The position numbers and the translations under genes were made by a program. DNA of 64,000 nucleotides, taken from Shewanella corallii. GTDB lineage: Bacteria > Pseudomonadota > Gammaproteobacteria > Enterobacterales > Shewanellaceae. Under the pieces are notes generated by a model. The model did no database searches, was not told where the DNA came from, and saw only the letters and a list, made by a program, of their open reading frames with translations. Positions 1 through 8,106 of this stretch are shown here, one piece after another; position 1 is the first letter of the stretch; every line of letters starts with the position of its first letter. The stretch spans positions 1 through 64,000 of the forward strand of contig NZ_JAKIKT010000007.1 in the NCBI RefSeq assembly GCF_023349125.1, written 5' to 3'.

Positions 1-31
1 GTCCGCGGTTCGATCCCGCGTAGCTCCACCA
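1..31 (+). tRNA. tRNA-Ala, 3' part only
   Basis: The first 31 bases match the T-arm, 3' acceptor strand and encoded CCA of the complete tRNA-Ala(GGC) at 568-643. The 5' part lies outside the window. It is the first visible member of the Ala/Glu tRNA array. Confidence 0.93.
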
Positions 32-121
32 ACTTTTCCAGGTGAAAGGTTAAAGCGTTAAATCTTAGCCTACAGGGTTTAACGAGTATTCACTCTTTGC
101 AGAGTCTAAATTCAGTCCGGG

Positions 122-197
122 GTCCCCTTCGTCTAGAGGCCTAGGACACCGCCCTTTCACGGCGGTAACAGGGGTTCGAATCCCCTAGGGGATGCCA
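122..197 (+). tRNA. tRNA-Glu (anticodon TTC), copy 1
   Basis: The 76-nt cloverleaf has acceptor strand GTCCCCT, anticodon loop CTTTCAC with anticodon TTC, T-loop TTCGAAT and an encoded CCA. It is identical to the three other Glu copies in this array. It reads GAA/GAG codons. Confidence 0.97.
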
Positions 198-288
198 CAT
201 ATTCTTGTTCGAAAGAGCATAGCGTTAAGTCTTAGCCTACAGGGTTTAACGAGTATTCACTCTTTGCAGAGTCTAAATGCAGTCCGGG

Positions 289-364
289 GTCCCCTTCGTC
301 TAGAGGCCTAGGACACCGCCCTTTCACGGCGGTAACAGGGGTTCGAATCCCCTAGGGGATGCCA
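289..364 (+). tRNA. tRNA-Glu (anticodon TTC), copy 2
   Basis: This is a second identical 76-nt tRNA-Glu with encoded CCA, 167 bp after copy 1. Gene and spacer are duplicated together, so the array has grown by tandem duplication. Confidence 0.97.
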
Positions 365-454
365 CATATTTTTGTTCGAAAGAGCATAGCGTTAAGTCTT
401 AGCCTACAGGGCTTAACGAGTATTCACTCTTTGCAGAGTCTAATGCAGTCCGGG

Positions 455-530
455 GTCCCCTTCGTCTAGAGGCCTAGGACACCGCCCTTTCACGGCGGTA
501 ACAGGGGTTCGAATCCCCTAGGGGATGCCA
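455..530 (+). tRNA. tRNA-Glu (anticodon TTC), copy 3
   Basis: This is a third identical tRNA-Glu with encoded CCA, 166 bp after copy 2. A different, short spacer follows and leads to tRNA-Ala. Confidence 0.97.
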
Positions 531-567
531 CATATACTGATATTTTTGTTTTAAACAATGAAAATAC

Positions 568-643
<76 letters not shown>

Positions 644-732
644 ACTTTTCCAGGTGAAAAGTTAAAGCGTTAAACCTTAGCCTACAGGGCTTAACGAGTA
701 TTCACTCTTTGCAGAGTCTAATGCAGTCCGGG

Positions 733-808
733 GTCCCCTTCGTCTAGAGGCCTAGGACACCGCCCTTTCACGGCGGTAACAGGGGTTCGAATCCCCTAGG
801 GGATGCCA
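733..808 (+). tRNA. tRNA-Glu (anticodon TTC), copy 4
   Basis: This is the fourth identical tRNA-Glu with encoded CCA. It follows tRNA-Ala across the same kind of structured spacer that precedes copies 1 to 3. Confidence 0.97.
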
Positions 809-921
809 CATATTTTGTTCTGACGCCTATGGCGGTGGGACACCGCGCTATCAACAATGGCACGGCGGTATCAAACACCAGAAGATACCAATCCAGATAT
901 TTCGTTGAACAACGAAAATAC

Positions 922-997
<76 letters not shown>

Positions 998-1021
998 ACT
1001 TTCTCAATGAAAGAAACAACA

Positions 1022-1043
1022 ACCGCCATTGGGCGGTTTTTTT
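1022..1043 (+). terminator. Rho-independent terminator of the tRNA array
   Basis: The stem ACCGCC/GGCGGT with loop ATTG is followed by seven T residues, 25 bp after the last tRNA. The 170 bp from here to the ABC transporter gene hold no gene that I can support; an imperfect hairpin (ACTGCCAGC...GCTGACAGT) lies at 1150-1174. Confidence 0.9.
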
Positions 1044-1213
1044 GTACCTGGAATTTACCTCTTTACCAATCCAGTCAGACTCCAGAAGAATCATCTCTAT
1101 ACCTGGAGCGAGTGGAGCGGGGCAGGCCAATGGCTCGACTAAATCTTAGAACTGCCAGCGTATAAGGCTGACAGTTATCGGTAAGTCTTGCACTGTCGCG
1201 GTTTAATGAACCC

Positions 1214-3043
1214 TTACTCAACTCCCAGGAAGCCGCCAGTCTGGTGGGCCCATAATTGGGCATAAATACCGCCTTCGGCAATTAATTCCTTGTGAGTTCC
1301 CTGTTCAACTACTTTGCCTTTATCCAGCACGATAAGCCTGTCCATTGCAGCAATGGTCGACAATCTGTGCGCAATGGCAATCACTGTCTTGCCTTCCATC
1401 AATTTGTACAGACTTTCCTGAATTGCTGCTTCTACCTCTGAATCCAGAGCGGAAGTTGCTTCATCCAACAAGAGTATCGGAGCATCTTTCAGTAACACCC
1501 GTGCAATAGCAATACGTTGCCTCTGACCACCGGAGAGCTTAACCCCACGTTCACCCACTAACGCATCAAGCCCATGATTGCCATGGGGATCGGTGAGATG
1601 ATTGATGAAGCTGCCAGCCTGCGCCTGCTCTATTGCCTGCAACAGCTCTTCATCACTGGCGTCAGGTTTACCGTAGAGAATATTGTCCCGGATACTTCTG
1701 TGAAGCAAAGAGGTATCCTGGGTTACCATGCCAATTTGTGCGCGGAGGGAGTCCTGTGTGACGCTGCGCAAATCCTGCCCATCGATACGAATAGCCCCTT
1801 TTTCTACGTCATAGAAGCGCATCAACAGATTTACCAGTGTTGATTTACCAGCCCCTGAGCGCCCAACCAAGCCGACCTTTTCGCCTGGCTTAATCTCCAG
1901 ATCCAGATCTTCAATTACAATCTCATCTTCTCCATAGTGAAAGCTCACTTCATCAAAGGCGATCTGTCCCTGAGTCACCTGAATCTCTTTGGCATCATCA
2001 GCGTCCTCTATGCTGGTTGGCTTGCACAATGTGCTCATGCCATCAGCTACCGTCCCGATATTTTCAAACAGCGAGCTGACTTCCCACATCATCCACTGGG
2101 ACATACCATTGAGTCTTAATGCCAGGCTAACCGCTACCGCGATGGCTCCAACGGTAATGGCACTGTCTGTCCACAGATAAATCGACATGGCAGCGATAAC
2201 AAACGCCAGCAGGTAATTGGAAACCTGTACACTCACATTAAGTCCGGTTACCAGGCGCATCTGACGGTATACTGTTTGCAAGAAATCACTCATGCCGGCT
2301 TTGGCGTATTCGCCTTCCTGATCTGTATGAGCAAATAGTTTTACCGTGGTGATATTGGTATAGCTGTCGACTATACGTCCCGTCATCATGGATCTGGCTT
2401 CAGCCTGATCGGCAGATACAGCTTTTAATCTTGGCACGAAGTAATATTGCAGGCCGATATACACCACAACCCACGCCAACATGGGCAGGACCAGGCGGGT
2501 ATCGGCACTGGCGATCATCACCAGCATGGAGGTGAAATACACCAGGATGTATACCAATACATCCAGCAGCTTCATCACTGTTTCCCGGACTGACAATGAG
2601 GTCTGCATCACCTTGGTCGCCACCCGCCCGGCGAAATCATTCTGATAGAAAGAGACGCTTTGTTTAAGCAGGTACCTGTGGGCCAGATAGCGAATCGACA
2701 TGGGATAATTTCCCAGCAGTGTTTGGTAGGCAATGAGTGCGTGCAGTAGCGTTAGCAGGGGCAGGGCAACCAATACAAGCAATGTCATGCCCAGTAATTT
2801 ACTGCCTTCATCTTCCAGTAGCGTTGCGGGATCTTTGGTTGTCAGCCAATCCACCAACTGCCCCATAAAGCCAAACAGGCTGACCTCCAGCATCGCCAGC
2901 AGTGCAGTGAGCACTGACATCACAATCAACGGCTTTTCAAAACCACGGGTATAGTGACGGCAGAAGCGGTATAACCCCTTGGGAGGTTGCTGGGGCTCGG
3001 CGGCGGGAAGTGGATCTGTCCATCCTTCAAATAATCGGAACAT
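1214..3043 (-). CDS. ABC exporter, fused permease and ATPase
   Basis: The product is an inner-membrane half-transporter of about 609 residues. It has an N-terminal six-helix transmembrane domain (about residues 45-330) and a C-terminal nucleotide-binding domain. The ATPase motifs are complete: Walker A GRSGAGKST near 393, signature LSGGQRQR near 500, Walker B ILLLDEATSAL near 523 and the H-loop histidine in IAHRL. It would act as a homodimer of the MsbA/multidrug-exporter type; the substrate cannot be told from sequence. An upstream ATG would add 13 residues, but AAGGA stands five bases before the ATG chosen here. The gene is divergent from the helicase gene at 3227. Confidence 0.93.
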   Translation of the reverse strand: MFRLFEGWTDPLPAAEPQQPPKGLYRFCRHYTRGFEKPLIVMSVLTALLAMLEVSLFGFMGQLVDWLTTKDPATLLEDEGSKLLGMTLLVLVALPLLTLLHALIAYQTLLGNYPMSIRYLAHRYLLKQSVSFYQNDFAGRVATKVMQTSLSVRETVMKLLDVLVYILVYFTSMLVMIASADTRLVLPMLAWVVVYIGLQYYFVPRLKAVSADQAEARSMMTGRIVDSYTNITTVKLFAHTDQEGEYAKAGMSDFLQTVYRQMRLVTGLNVSVQVSNYLLAFVIAAMSIYLWTDSAITVGAIAVAVSLALRLNGMSQWMMWEVSSLFENIGTVADGMSTLCKPTSIEDADDAKEIQVTQGQIAFDEVSFHYGEDEIVIEDLDLEIKPGEKVGLVGRSGAGKSTLVNLLMRFYDVEKGAIRIDGQDLRSVTQDSLRAQIGMVTQDTSLLHRSIRDNILYGKPDASDEELLQAIEQAQAGSFINHLTDPHGNHGLDALVGERGVKLSGGQRQRIAIARVLLKDAPILLLDEATSALDSEVEAAIQESLYKLMEGKTVIAIAHRLSTIAAMDRLIVLDKGKVVEQGTHKELIAEGGIYAQLWAHQTGGFLGVE

Positions 3044-3226
3044 CTGCATCCTTTCTTGCAAGCTAAAATCCAAGACTGGCATCAGCTTACTCCAACCTGT
3101 ATGGAATTGCTCACCAAGTATCCATCTTATTGCCCATCAGCCAATCCTAATGCCAGGGTGAGAACTTGCAGCTTTGATGCACCGGATAAGGTACTATTCG
3201 CACCTTGCCAAATTCAGGACTTTTAT

Positions 3227-4432
3227 ATGAGCGACAACACAGCTTCTTTTTCTTCTTTGGGCCTTATTGAGCCCCTGACCCGACAGCTTGAAACCCTGGG
3301 GTATGACGCCCCAAAAGGTGTTCAGCAAGTGTCGGTGCCAGCGCTTTTGAAAGGCTGTGATGTCAAAGTAAAAGCCAATACCGGCTCAGGAAAAACCGCA
3401 GCCTTTGCACTGCCTTTATTGCAACGTCTCTATATGACGCCGCCAGCTGGCCGCGGTCGTAAAGTCAGGGCTCTGGTGTTATCGCCTAGTCGGGAGTTGG
3501 CGATGCAGGTAGGGGAGAGTATTCGCAGTTATGGCGCCTTGTTGCAGCCTAAACTTAAAGTGGTGACTGTGTTTGGCGGAGTCTCTGTGAACCCGCAGAT
3601 GATAGCACTGCGCGGTGGTGCCGATATTCTGGTCGCAACGCCAGGCCGCCTGCTGGATCTGATCAGTAAAAACGCGGTTAAACTGAATCAACTGGAAACA
3701 CTGATCCTGGATGAGGCTGATAAGTTGCTGAGTCTGGGCTTCTCCGACGAGTTGGCAAAGGTATTCAGTCTGCTCCCGAATCAAAGGCAGACGGCGCTGT
3801 TTTCCGCCACCTTTGGTGATGAAGTCTCAGCGCTGGCGAGTAAAGTGCTGCGTCAACCTATGGACATCGCGCTGGAAGAGTCCACGGATAAAGCTGATAT
3901 TGAGCAACGGGTATTTGAAGTGGCTCAGGAGCGTAAAACTCAGCTTCTGATCAATCTGATTAAACAACATAACTGGCGACAGTTATTGGTATTTGCCAAT
4001 GCCAGACAGACCTGCAACCGTCTTCAGCAGAAGCTGCAGCGTGCCGGCATCAAAACTCAGGTATTTCACGGTGATAAGTCTCAGGGGAACCGGGTTTCTG
4101 TGCTCAATGACTTCAGACAGGGCAAGCTGCAGATCCTGATTGCCACAGATATTGCAGCCCGCGGATTGGACATAGATAAGCTGCCTGCCGTAGTAAATTA
4201 TGAGTTGCCACGCAGTCCGGCAGATTATGTTCACCGTATCGGTCGGACCGGCCGGGCAGGTGAGTCAGGACAGGCTATATCGCTTATCTGTCCTGACGAG
4301 TTCCATCATTTCAGGGTGATTGAGAAAAAGCACAAGCTCAGACTGCAAAGAGAGCAGTTTCCCGGTTTTGAACTGCCGGCTGCAGCTACCAATGTGAGCA
4401 AAGACAAAAAAACGCCACAACAGAAAGGCTGA
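3227..4432 (+). CDS. DEAD-box RNA helicase
   Basis: This is a 401-residue ATP-dependent RNA helicase of the RhlE-like DEAD-box group. The motifs appear in order: I (ANTGSGKT, near 50), Ia (PSRELA), Ib (TPGRLLD), II (DEAD near 163), III (SAT), V (ATDIAARGLD) and VI (HRIGRTGRAG). The C-terminal tail is short and basic. Such proteins remodel RNA in ribosome assembly or mRNA decay; the particular role is not settled by sequence. An in-frame upstream ATG exists, but the start at 3227 has AGGA seven bases before it and gives the usual N terminus. A short divergent promoter region separates it from the ABC exporter. Confidence 0.93.
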   Translation: MSDNTASFSSLGLIEPLTRQLETLGYDAPKGVQQVSVPALLKGCDVKVKANTGSGKTAAFALPLLQRLYMTPPAGRGRKVRALVLSPSRELAMQVGESIRSYGALLQPKLKVVTVFGGVSVNPQMIALRGGADILVATPGRLLDLISKNAVKLNQLETLILDEADKLLSLGFSDELAKVFSLLPNQRQTALFSATFGDEVSALASKVLRQPMDIALEESTDKADIEQRVFEVAQERKTQLLINLIKQHNWRQLLVFANARQTCNRLQQKLQRAGIKTQVFHGDKSQGNRVSVLNDFRQGKLQILIATDIAARGLDIDKLPAVVNYELPRSPADYVHRIGRTGRAGESGQAISLICPDEFHHFRVIEKKHKLRLQREQFPGFELPAAATNVSKDKKTPQQKG

Positions 4433-4527
4433 ATTTGGGTATTTGTGGTAACTCTTGGTTGTAGTGCCTGCAGGGTATTTTTCAATACATACTCTGTGGG
4501 GAAGAACGAGTGTGAAGTGGTGACCTT

Positions 4528-4995
4528 ATGAAGCATCTGTTTTGGTTGGTTGAAGGTGATATTGCGGGCCGTTGTGGGCCGGATACCGCAGCATGGAATG
4601 TGACTGAGCTGCAGGACGCAGGATTTAAATCTGTATTGGCGCTTTCGCCCCTGAGTGAAACCCGCAAAGATGCACTCAACTCAGCTGATATTGAGTGTCG
4701 ATTTCTGGACATGACAACGTCAACCCTTCTGGATGACGCTGTAACCCCCGAGTTTTGCGCAACAGTTGCTGAGTGTATTGGGCTGATTAATCAATGCCGC
4801 GAGCTCAATAAACCGATATTGTTGTGCTGCGACACAGGCAACGAACTCACCAGTCTGGTGATGGCCTGTTATCTGACTGAGCTGGGAGCGGCCCCTGTAC
4901 ATGCGGTCAGTCAGGTCAGAGCCATGAACGAACAGGCATTTTCAAAGCCAGGCTGGGATCAGTTTGTATTCGATGTCATTTACGCTCTGCAGTAG
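4528..4995 (+). CDS. Phosphatase-like protein, catalytic Arg missing
   Basis: This cytoplasmic protein of 155 residues has the layout of a small dual-specificity/tyrosine phosphatase fold: a short N-terminal sheet, helices, then a P-loop-like segment KPILLCCDTGNELTS and a helix. The family signature HCxxGxxR(S/T) aligns to C100-C101-D-T-G104-N-E-L107-T108. The nucleophile cysteine and glycine are present, the histidine is replaced by Cys, and the phosphate-binding arginine by Leu. It is therefore probably inactive or altered in chemistry, perhaps a binding pseudophosphatase. It ends 22 bp before the phospholipase-D lipoprotein gene and is probably cotranscribed with it. The fold assignment rests on motif reading only. 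Confidence 0.6.
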   Translation: MKHLFWLVEGDIAGRCGPDTAAWNVTELQDAGFKSVLALSPLSETRKDALNSADIECRFLDMTTSTLLDDAVTPEFCATVAECIGLINQCRELNKPILLCCDTGNELTSLVMACYLTELGAAPVHAVSQVRAMNEQAFSKPGWDQFVFDVIYALQ

Positions 4996-5017
4996 GTAAA
5001 AAGCCCATGGAGGGGGA

Positions 5018-6472
5018 ATGCGATTTGGGACCGGTCGATTTAATGTAAGTCTGTTATTGCTTTGGTCAACATTGATAGTCGGATGCGCCTCGGCACCTGA
5101 CTATCCGCACAAAGCCGAACAGCACTTTTTGGCGGCGGACAGTCAGGCTCCATTGAGCCAATATGCCAGTAAGCTGCAGCACCTTCATCAGGGTAAATCC
5201 GGCGTTCAGTTGCTTGGCGACCCACTGGATGCCATGGTGGCGCGGTTGCTGCTGATCAGTCAGGCTGAATCCTCCATCGACCTGCAATATTATATTTATC
5301 GAGGTGACGATACTGGTGCACTGATCGCTTTGGCATTAATGGATGCTGCAGATCGAGGTGTCAGAGTACGGATACTACTGGATGACCTTGCCACCACCTC
5401 TAAAGATGAAGGTTTGATTGCACTGGCCAGACACCCCAATATTCAGGTTCGCAGCTTCAACCCCAACCCTTCTCGTCACTTTAATAACCTCGGTATGCTG
5501 TTTAACTTTCCGAGGCTAAACTACCGAATGCACAACAAGTCTCTGACCGCAGACAATCAATTCTCGATTGTTGGTGGCCGCAATATCGGAAACGAATATT
5601 TTGCCGCTGATGAGACGCTTGAGTTTGGCGATCTGGATCTTTGGCTCACCGGACCTGTTGTGACTCAGGTATCTGCAAGCTTTGACGATTACTGGAATGC
5701 GCCTCACGTGCAGCCCATATCAGCCTTATCAGATATCCATGTCAGTGAAGAGCAGCTTGCCGCGTTTACCCGGGATATTGAAAAAGCCCGAAGTGACATG
5801 GCTTCCCACCCATACCTCAGTCGATTGATTAACAGCAGAATGCTGGCCACTCTTACTGAATCTCATTTAGCAAACGATGCACCCGGTGAGTTTTACCAAT
5901 GGTATTGGGGCATTGCAGAGCTTTGGTCTGATCCGCCGCTGAAGCAGGCCAGACCTGTGGAAAGTCACTGGGTGGTAGCAGAGCTTTGGCAGGCAATGCA
6001 AGCCGTAGAGTCCGAGTTTTTAATTATATCTCCCTACTTTGTGCCGACCGTGTCGGGTGCTGAGCTCCTGGCTGAGCTGTCGAAGCGGGGAGTTAAGGTC
6101 ATAGTGGTCACCAATAGTCTGGCTGCGACCGATGTGCTGGCGGTTCATGCGGGATATCAAAACTATCGTCAGCAATTGCTGGAGGCTGGTGTCACACTAT
6201 ATGAAATAAAACCTGACTTGCAGGAACCCGACAAGTCCCTGACCGGGAGTTCCAAATCCAGCCTTCATGCCAAGACAGTGGTCTTTGACCGGCAAAAGCT
6301 GTTTGTGGGCTCGTTTAACTTTGACCCAAGGTCGGCGCTGCTCAACACAGAGATGGGTGTGATGGTTCAACAACCTCTGTTTGCGGGTCGTTATAGGGTC
6401 TGTAGACCTTTGAAGATGGTTTTTGCAGCACTTTGTCGTTGTTTTATACAAAATAACGTGATTGAAGTGTAG
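5018..6472 (+). CDS. Phospholipase D-family lipoprotein (ClsC-like), C terminus replaced by a MITE
   Basis: This envelope phospholipase-D superfamily protein resembles cardiolipin synthase ClsC. The N terminus is a lipoprotein signal (LIVGC, lipidated Cys23). Both HKD active-site motifs are present: H172-x-K174-x4-D179 followed by GGRN, and H417-x-K419-x4-D424 followed by GSFNFDPRS. Native sequence stops at about residue 458. The last 26 residues are read from a 264-bp mobile element (6396-6659) and end at a stop inside it. The lost C-terminal segment lies beyond the element at 6662-6841. The catalytic residues survive, so residual activity is possible. AGGGGG precedes the ATG, and the gene appears to share an operon with the phosphatase-like gene. 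Confidence 0.85.
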   Translation: MRFGTGRFNVSLLLLWSTLIVGCASAPDYPHKAEQHFLAADSQAPLSQYASKLQHLHQGKSGVQLLGDPLDAMVARLLLISQAESSIDLQYYIYRGDDTGALIALALMDAADRGVRVRILLDDLATTSKDEGLIALARHPNIQVRSFNPNPSRHFNNLGMLFNFPRLNYRMHNKSLTADNQFSIVGGRNIGNEYFAADETLEFGDLDLWLTGPVVTQVSASFDDYWNAPHVQPISALSDIHVSEEQLAAFTRDIEKARSDMASHPYLSRLINSRMLATLTESHLANDAPGEFYQWYWGIAELWSDPPLKQARPVESHWVVAELWQAMQAVESEFLIISPYFVPTVSGAELLAELSKRGVKVIVVTNSLAATDVLAVHAGYQNYRQQLLEAGVTLYEIKPDLQEPDKSLTGSSKSSLHAKTVVFDRQKLFVGSFNFDPRSALLNTEMGVMVQQPLFAGRYRVCRPLKMVFAALCRCFIQNNVIEV

Positions 6473-6659
6473 TTGTTCTACATAAATGAGCGTTAATGCA
6501 GTAGAAAGCGACGACAAACGCTGCCCGAAGGGCTCGGCTATACGCGCTTTACTCTTTGTTGCAAGGTATTTGCTTAGGCCCACTAGGCGGCACACCTTGC
6601 GTCGTGATTAAAGCGCGTCTATCTCGAGCAAAATTCAACCATGAAAGGTCAGCAGACCC
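6396..6659 (+). mobile_element. MITE copy 1 (264 bp) inside the phospholipase-D gene
   Basis: This 264-bp element starts GGGTCTG and ends CAGACCC. Nearly identical copies lie at 31291-31554 (inverted) and 40521-40784. Its terminal inverted repeats are GGGTCTGTTGACCTTT-like; this copy has lost one T (GGGTCTGTAGACCTTT). It is flanked by TA on both sides (6394-6395, 6660-6661), consistent with a TA target duplication as made by IS630-type and some IS5-type transposases. No transposase is encoded, so it must be mobilised in trans. Confidence 0.87.
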
Positions 6660-6661
6660 TA

Positions 6662-6841
6662 GTTAAAGAAATAGAACAAAGGTTACCGAGTCAGACCTAT
6701 GAACTAAACTTGGAACAGGGAACCCTTATTTGGCTGGACAGGGGCTCGGGACGCACCTTGCATTCTGAGCCCAGGGTCGGATGGTGGCAGCGGCTGCTGG
6801 TAGAGCTGTTGTCCTGGCTTCCCATAGAGTCGCAGTTGTAA
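6662..6841 (+). pseudogene. Severed C-terminal part of the phospholipase-D protein
   Basis: These about 60 codons start VKEIEQRLPS and end LLSWLPIESQL, the typical tail of ClsC-like phospholipase-D proteins. They directly follow the mobile element that truncates the gene at 5018. An ATG at the element's right end (6641) keeps the segment open, but no convincing ribosome-binding site is present. Removing the element with one TA leaves the two halves out of frame, so a further small indel must also have occurred. Confidence 0.75.
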
Positions 6842-6916
6842 CAATGTTATTTTTGCTTTGACATAAAACCACATTAAATTAATGGTTTAACAGGATACGC
6901 TTGCAGGCAACTTATT

Positions 6917-7813
6917 ATGACCTCTAAAGCCAATCAGTCACAGGGACTGTTGTTGTTCAGGTTGACCCGTCATCAGATTTTTGCACTTGGTACCTTAAAA
7001 ATCCAGGAGCTGGTTCCCTATTGCCGTTTGAATCAATTACCTCAAGCTCATCCTTCCGTGATAGGCACTGCGACCATCCGGGGTAAGACAATACCTGTGG
7101 TTGATATGCCCATGGCTGTAGGGTATCGGGGGATTACAGAGGAAGAAAAGCAAGATGCCTTTATCATAGTGACGGATTGTCACCGTCAAATTACCGGGTT
7201 TTTGGTACGTAAGATTGAACGCATTGTTGAATGTAATTGGCGTGAAATAGAGCAGCCGGACGATAACCTGGGTAAAAATGCATTCTTAACCGGTATTACC
7301 CGTGTCGATAATGAATTGGTTCAACTGTTGGATGTTGAACTGCTGATGAGCAGGATTTTCCCTTTCACCAAACAGTATGCTGCGGTAACAGACGTCCAGC
7401 GTGAGATGTTGAAGCCTCTGAATATTCTGTTGGTAGACGATTCGAAGGTCGCCAGAAAACAACTTTCCGATGCGCTTGACGACCTCAATATTCCCTATCA
7501 GGTTACAGATAATGGAGCGAGAGCGCTGGAGTTGATGCAGCAGGACGCCAGAGCGGGTCGCCCGGTGGATATTCTGGTCAGTGATATCGAAATGCCGGGG
7601 CTGGATGGCTATGAACTGGCATTCGAAGTCAAAAACGACCCTGCGCTGTCTCAGGCCTATCTGATCCTGCACACCTCTCTATCCAGTGAGATCAGTGTCA
7701 GTCAGGCGCATCAGGTTGGCGCTGATGAGGCGCTGACTAAATTTGACGCAGATGAGTTAATACATGCGATGCTGACCGGGGCCCACCGGCACAGCGAATC
7801 AGAAACCGCATGA
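6917..7813 (+). CDS. cheV: Chemotaxis coupling protein CheV
   Basis: The 298-residue protein joins an N-terminal CheW-like domain (about 10-155) to a C-terminal response-regulator receiver domain (about 168-295), the defining architecture of CheV. The receiver has the acidic pair D174-D175, phosphoacceptor D223 in VSDIEMPG, T253 and K275. It couples chemoreceptors to CheA and, when phosphorylated, tunes adaptation. No other chemotaxis genes lie nearby. Its stop codon sits in a small hairpin (GCATGAC/GTCATGC, 7808-7826). The mobile element at 6396-6659 ends about 260 bp upstream. Confidence 0.95.
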   Translation: MTSKANQSQGLLLFRLTRHQIFALGTLKIQELVPYCRLNQLPQAHPSVIGTATIRGKTIPVVDMPMAVGYRGITEEEKQDAFIIVTDCHRQITGFLVRKIERIVECNWREIEQPDDNLGKNAFLTGITRVDNELVQLLDVELLMSRIFPFTKQYAAVTDVQREMLKPLNILLVDDSKVARKQLSDALDDLNIPYQVTDNGARALELMQQDARAGRPVDILVSDIEMPGLDGYELAFEVKNDPALSQAYLILHTSLSSEISVSQAHQVGADEALTKFDADELIHAMLTGAHRHSESETA

Positions 7814-8106
7814 CAGGTGGTCATGCAAGCTTATGCTGAATTAGCGTCTCACAAACAAACCTCGTATTGAATCATGTCGGATCTTTGGCAACAAGGGGGC
7901 TATGTTGCCATTGAGCTGCACAATCGTACGCAGAATCGCCATTGAGTGCCGAACTGTCGGTTGGGTCACGGCTTTGGCTGGACAAACCCGCCTGCATCCT
8001 ATACAAACCCTGCTTACCCTTATTTTTGCAATCAAGATATCCAAAGAGAGCTGCCCTCCGAACAGGCAGGGAAACAGCTCCGATTAACAGCTTTTAAGGT
8101 CAAGTC
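7814..8106. other. Leader region before sstT
   Basis: These 293 bp hold no gene that I can support. Near the 3' end, at 8048-8080, two mutually exclusive pairings share bases: GAGCTG (8048-8053) with CAGCTC (8075-8080), or CTGCC (8051-8055) with GGCAG (8065-8069). This is 27 bp before the sstT start and could form a regulatory leader, but it matches no riboswitch I recognise. Confidence 0.35.

Larger units (their letters stand above)
45..530 (+). repeat. Tandem spacer + tRNA-Glu units (166-167 bp)
   Basis: The spacer before each tRNA-Glu is repeated with few changes: before 122, before 289, before 455, and again at 644-732. Each spacer holds two hairpins. The first is CGTTAA(A/G)...(T/C)TTAACG, at 56-84, 223-251, 390-418 and 668-696. 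The second is ACTCT-TTGC-AGAGT, for example 92-105. They probably act in processing of the multi-tRNA transcript or simply record recent duplication. Confidence 0.85.
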
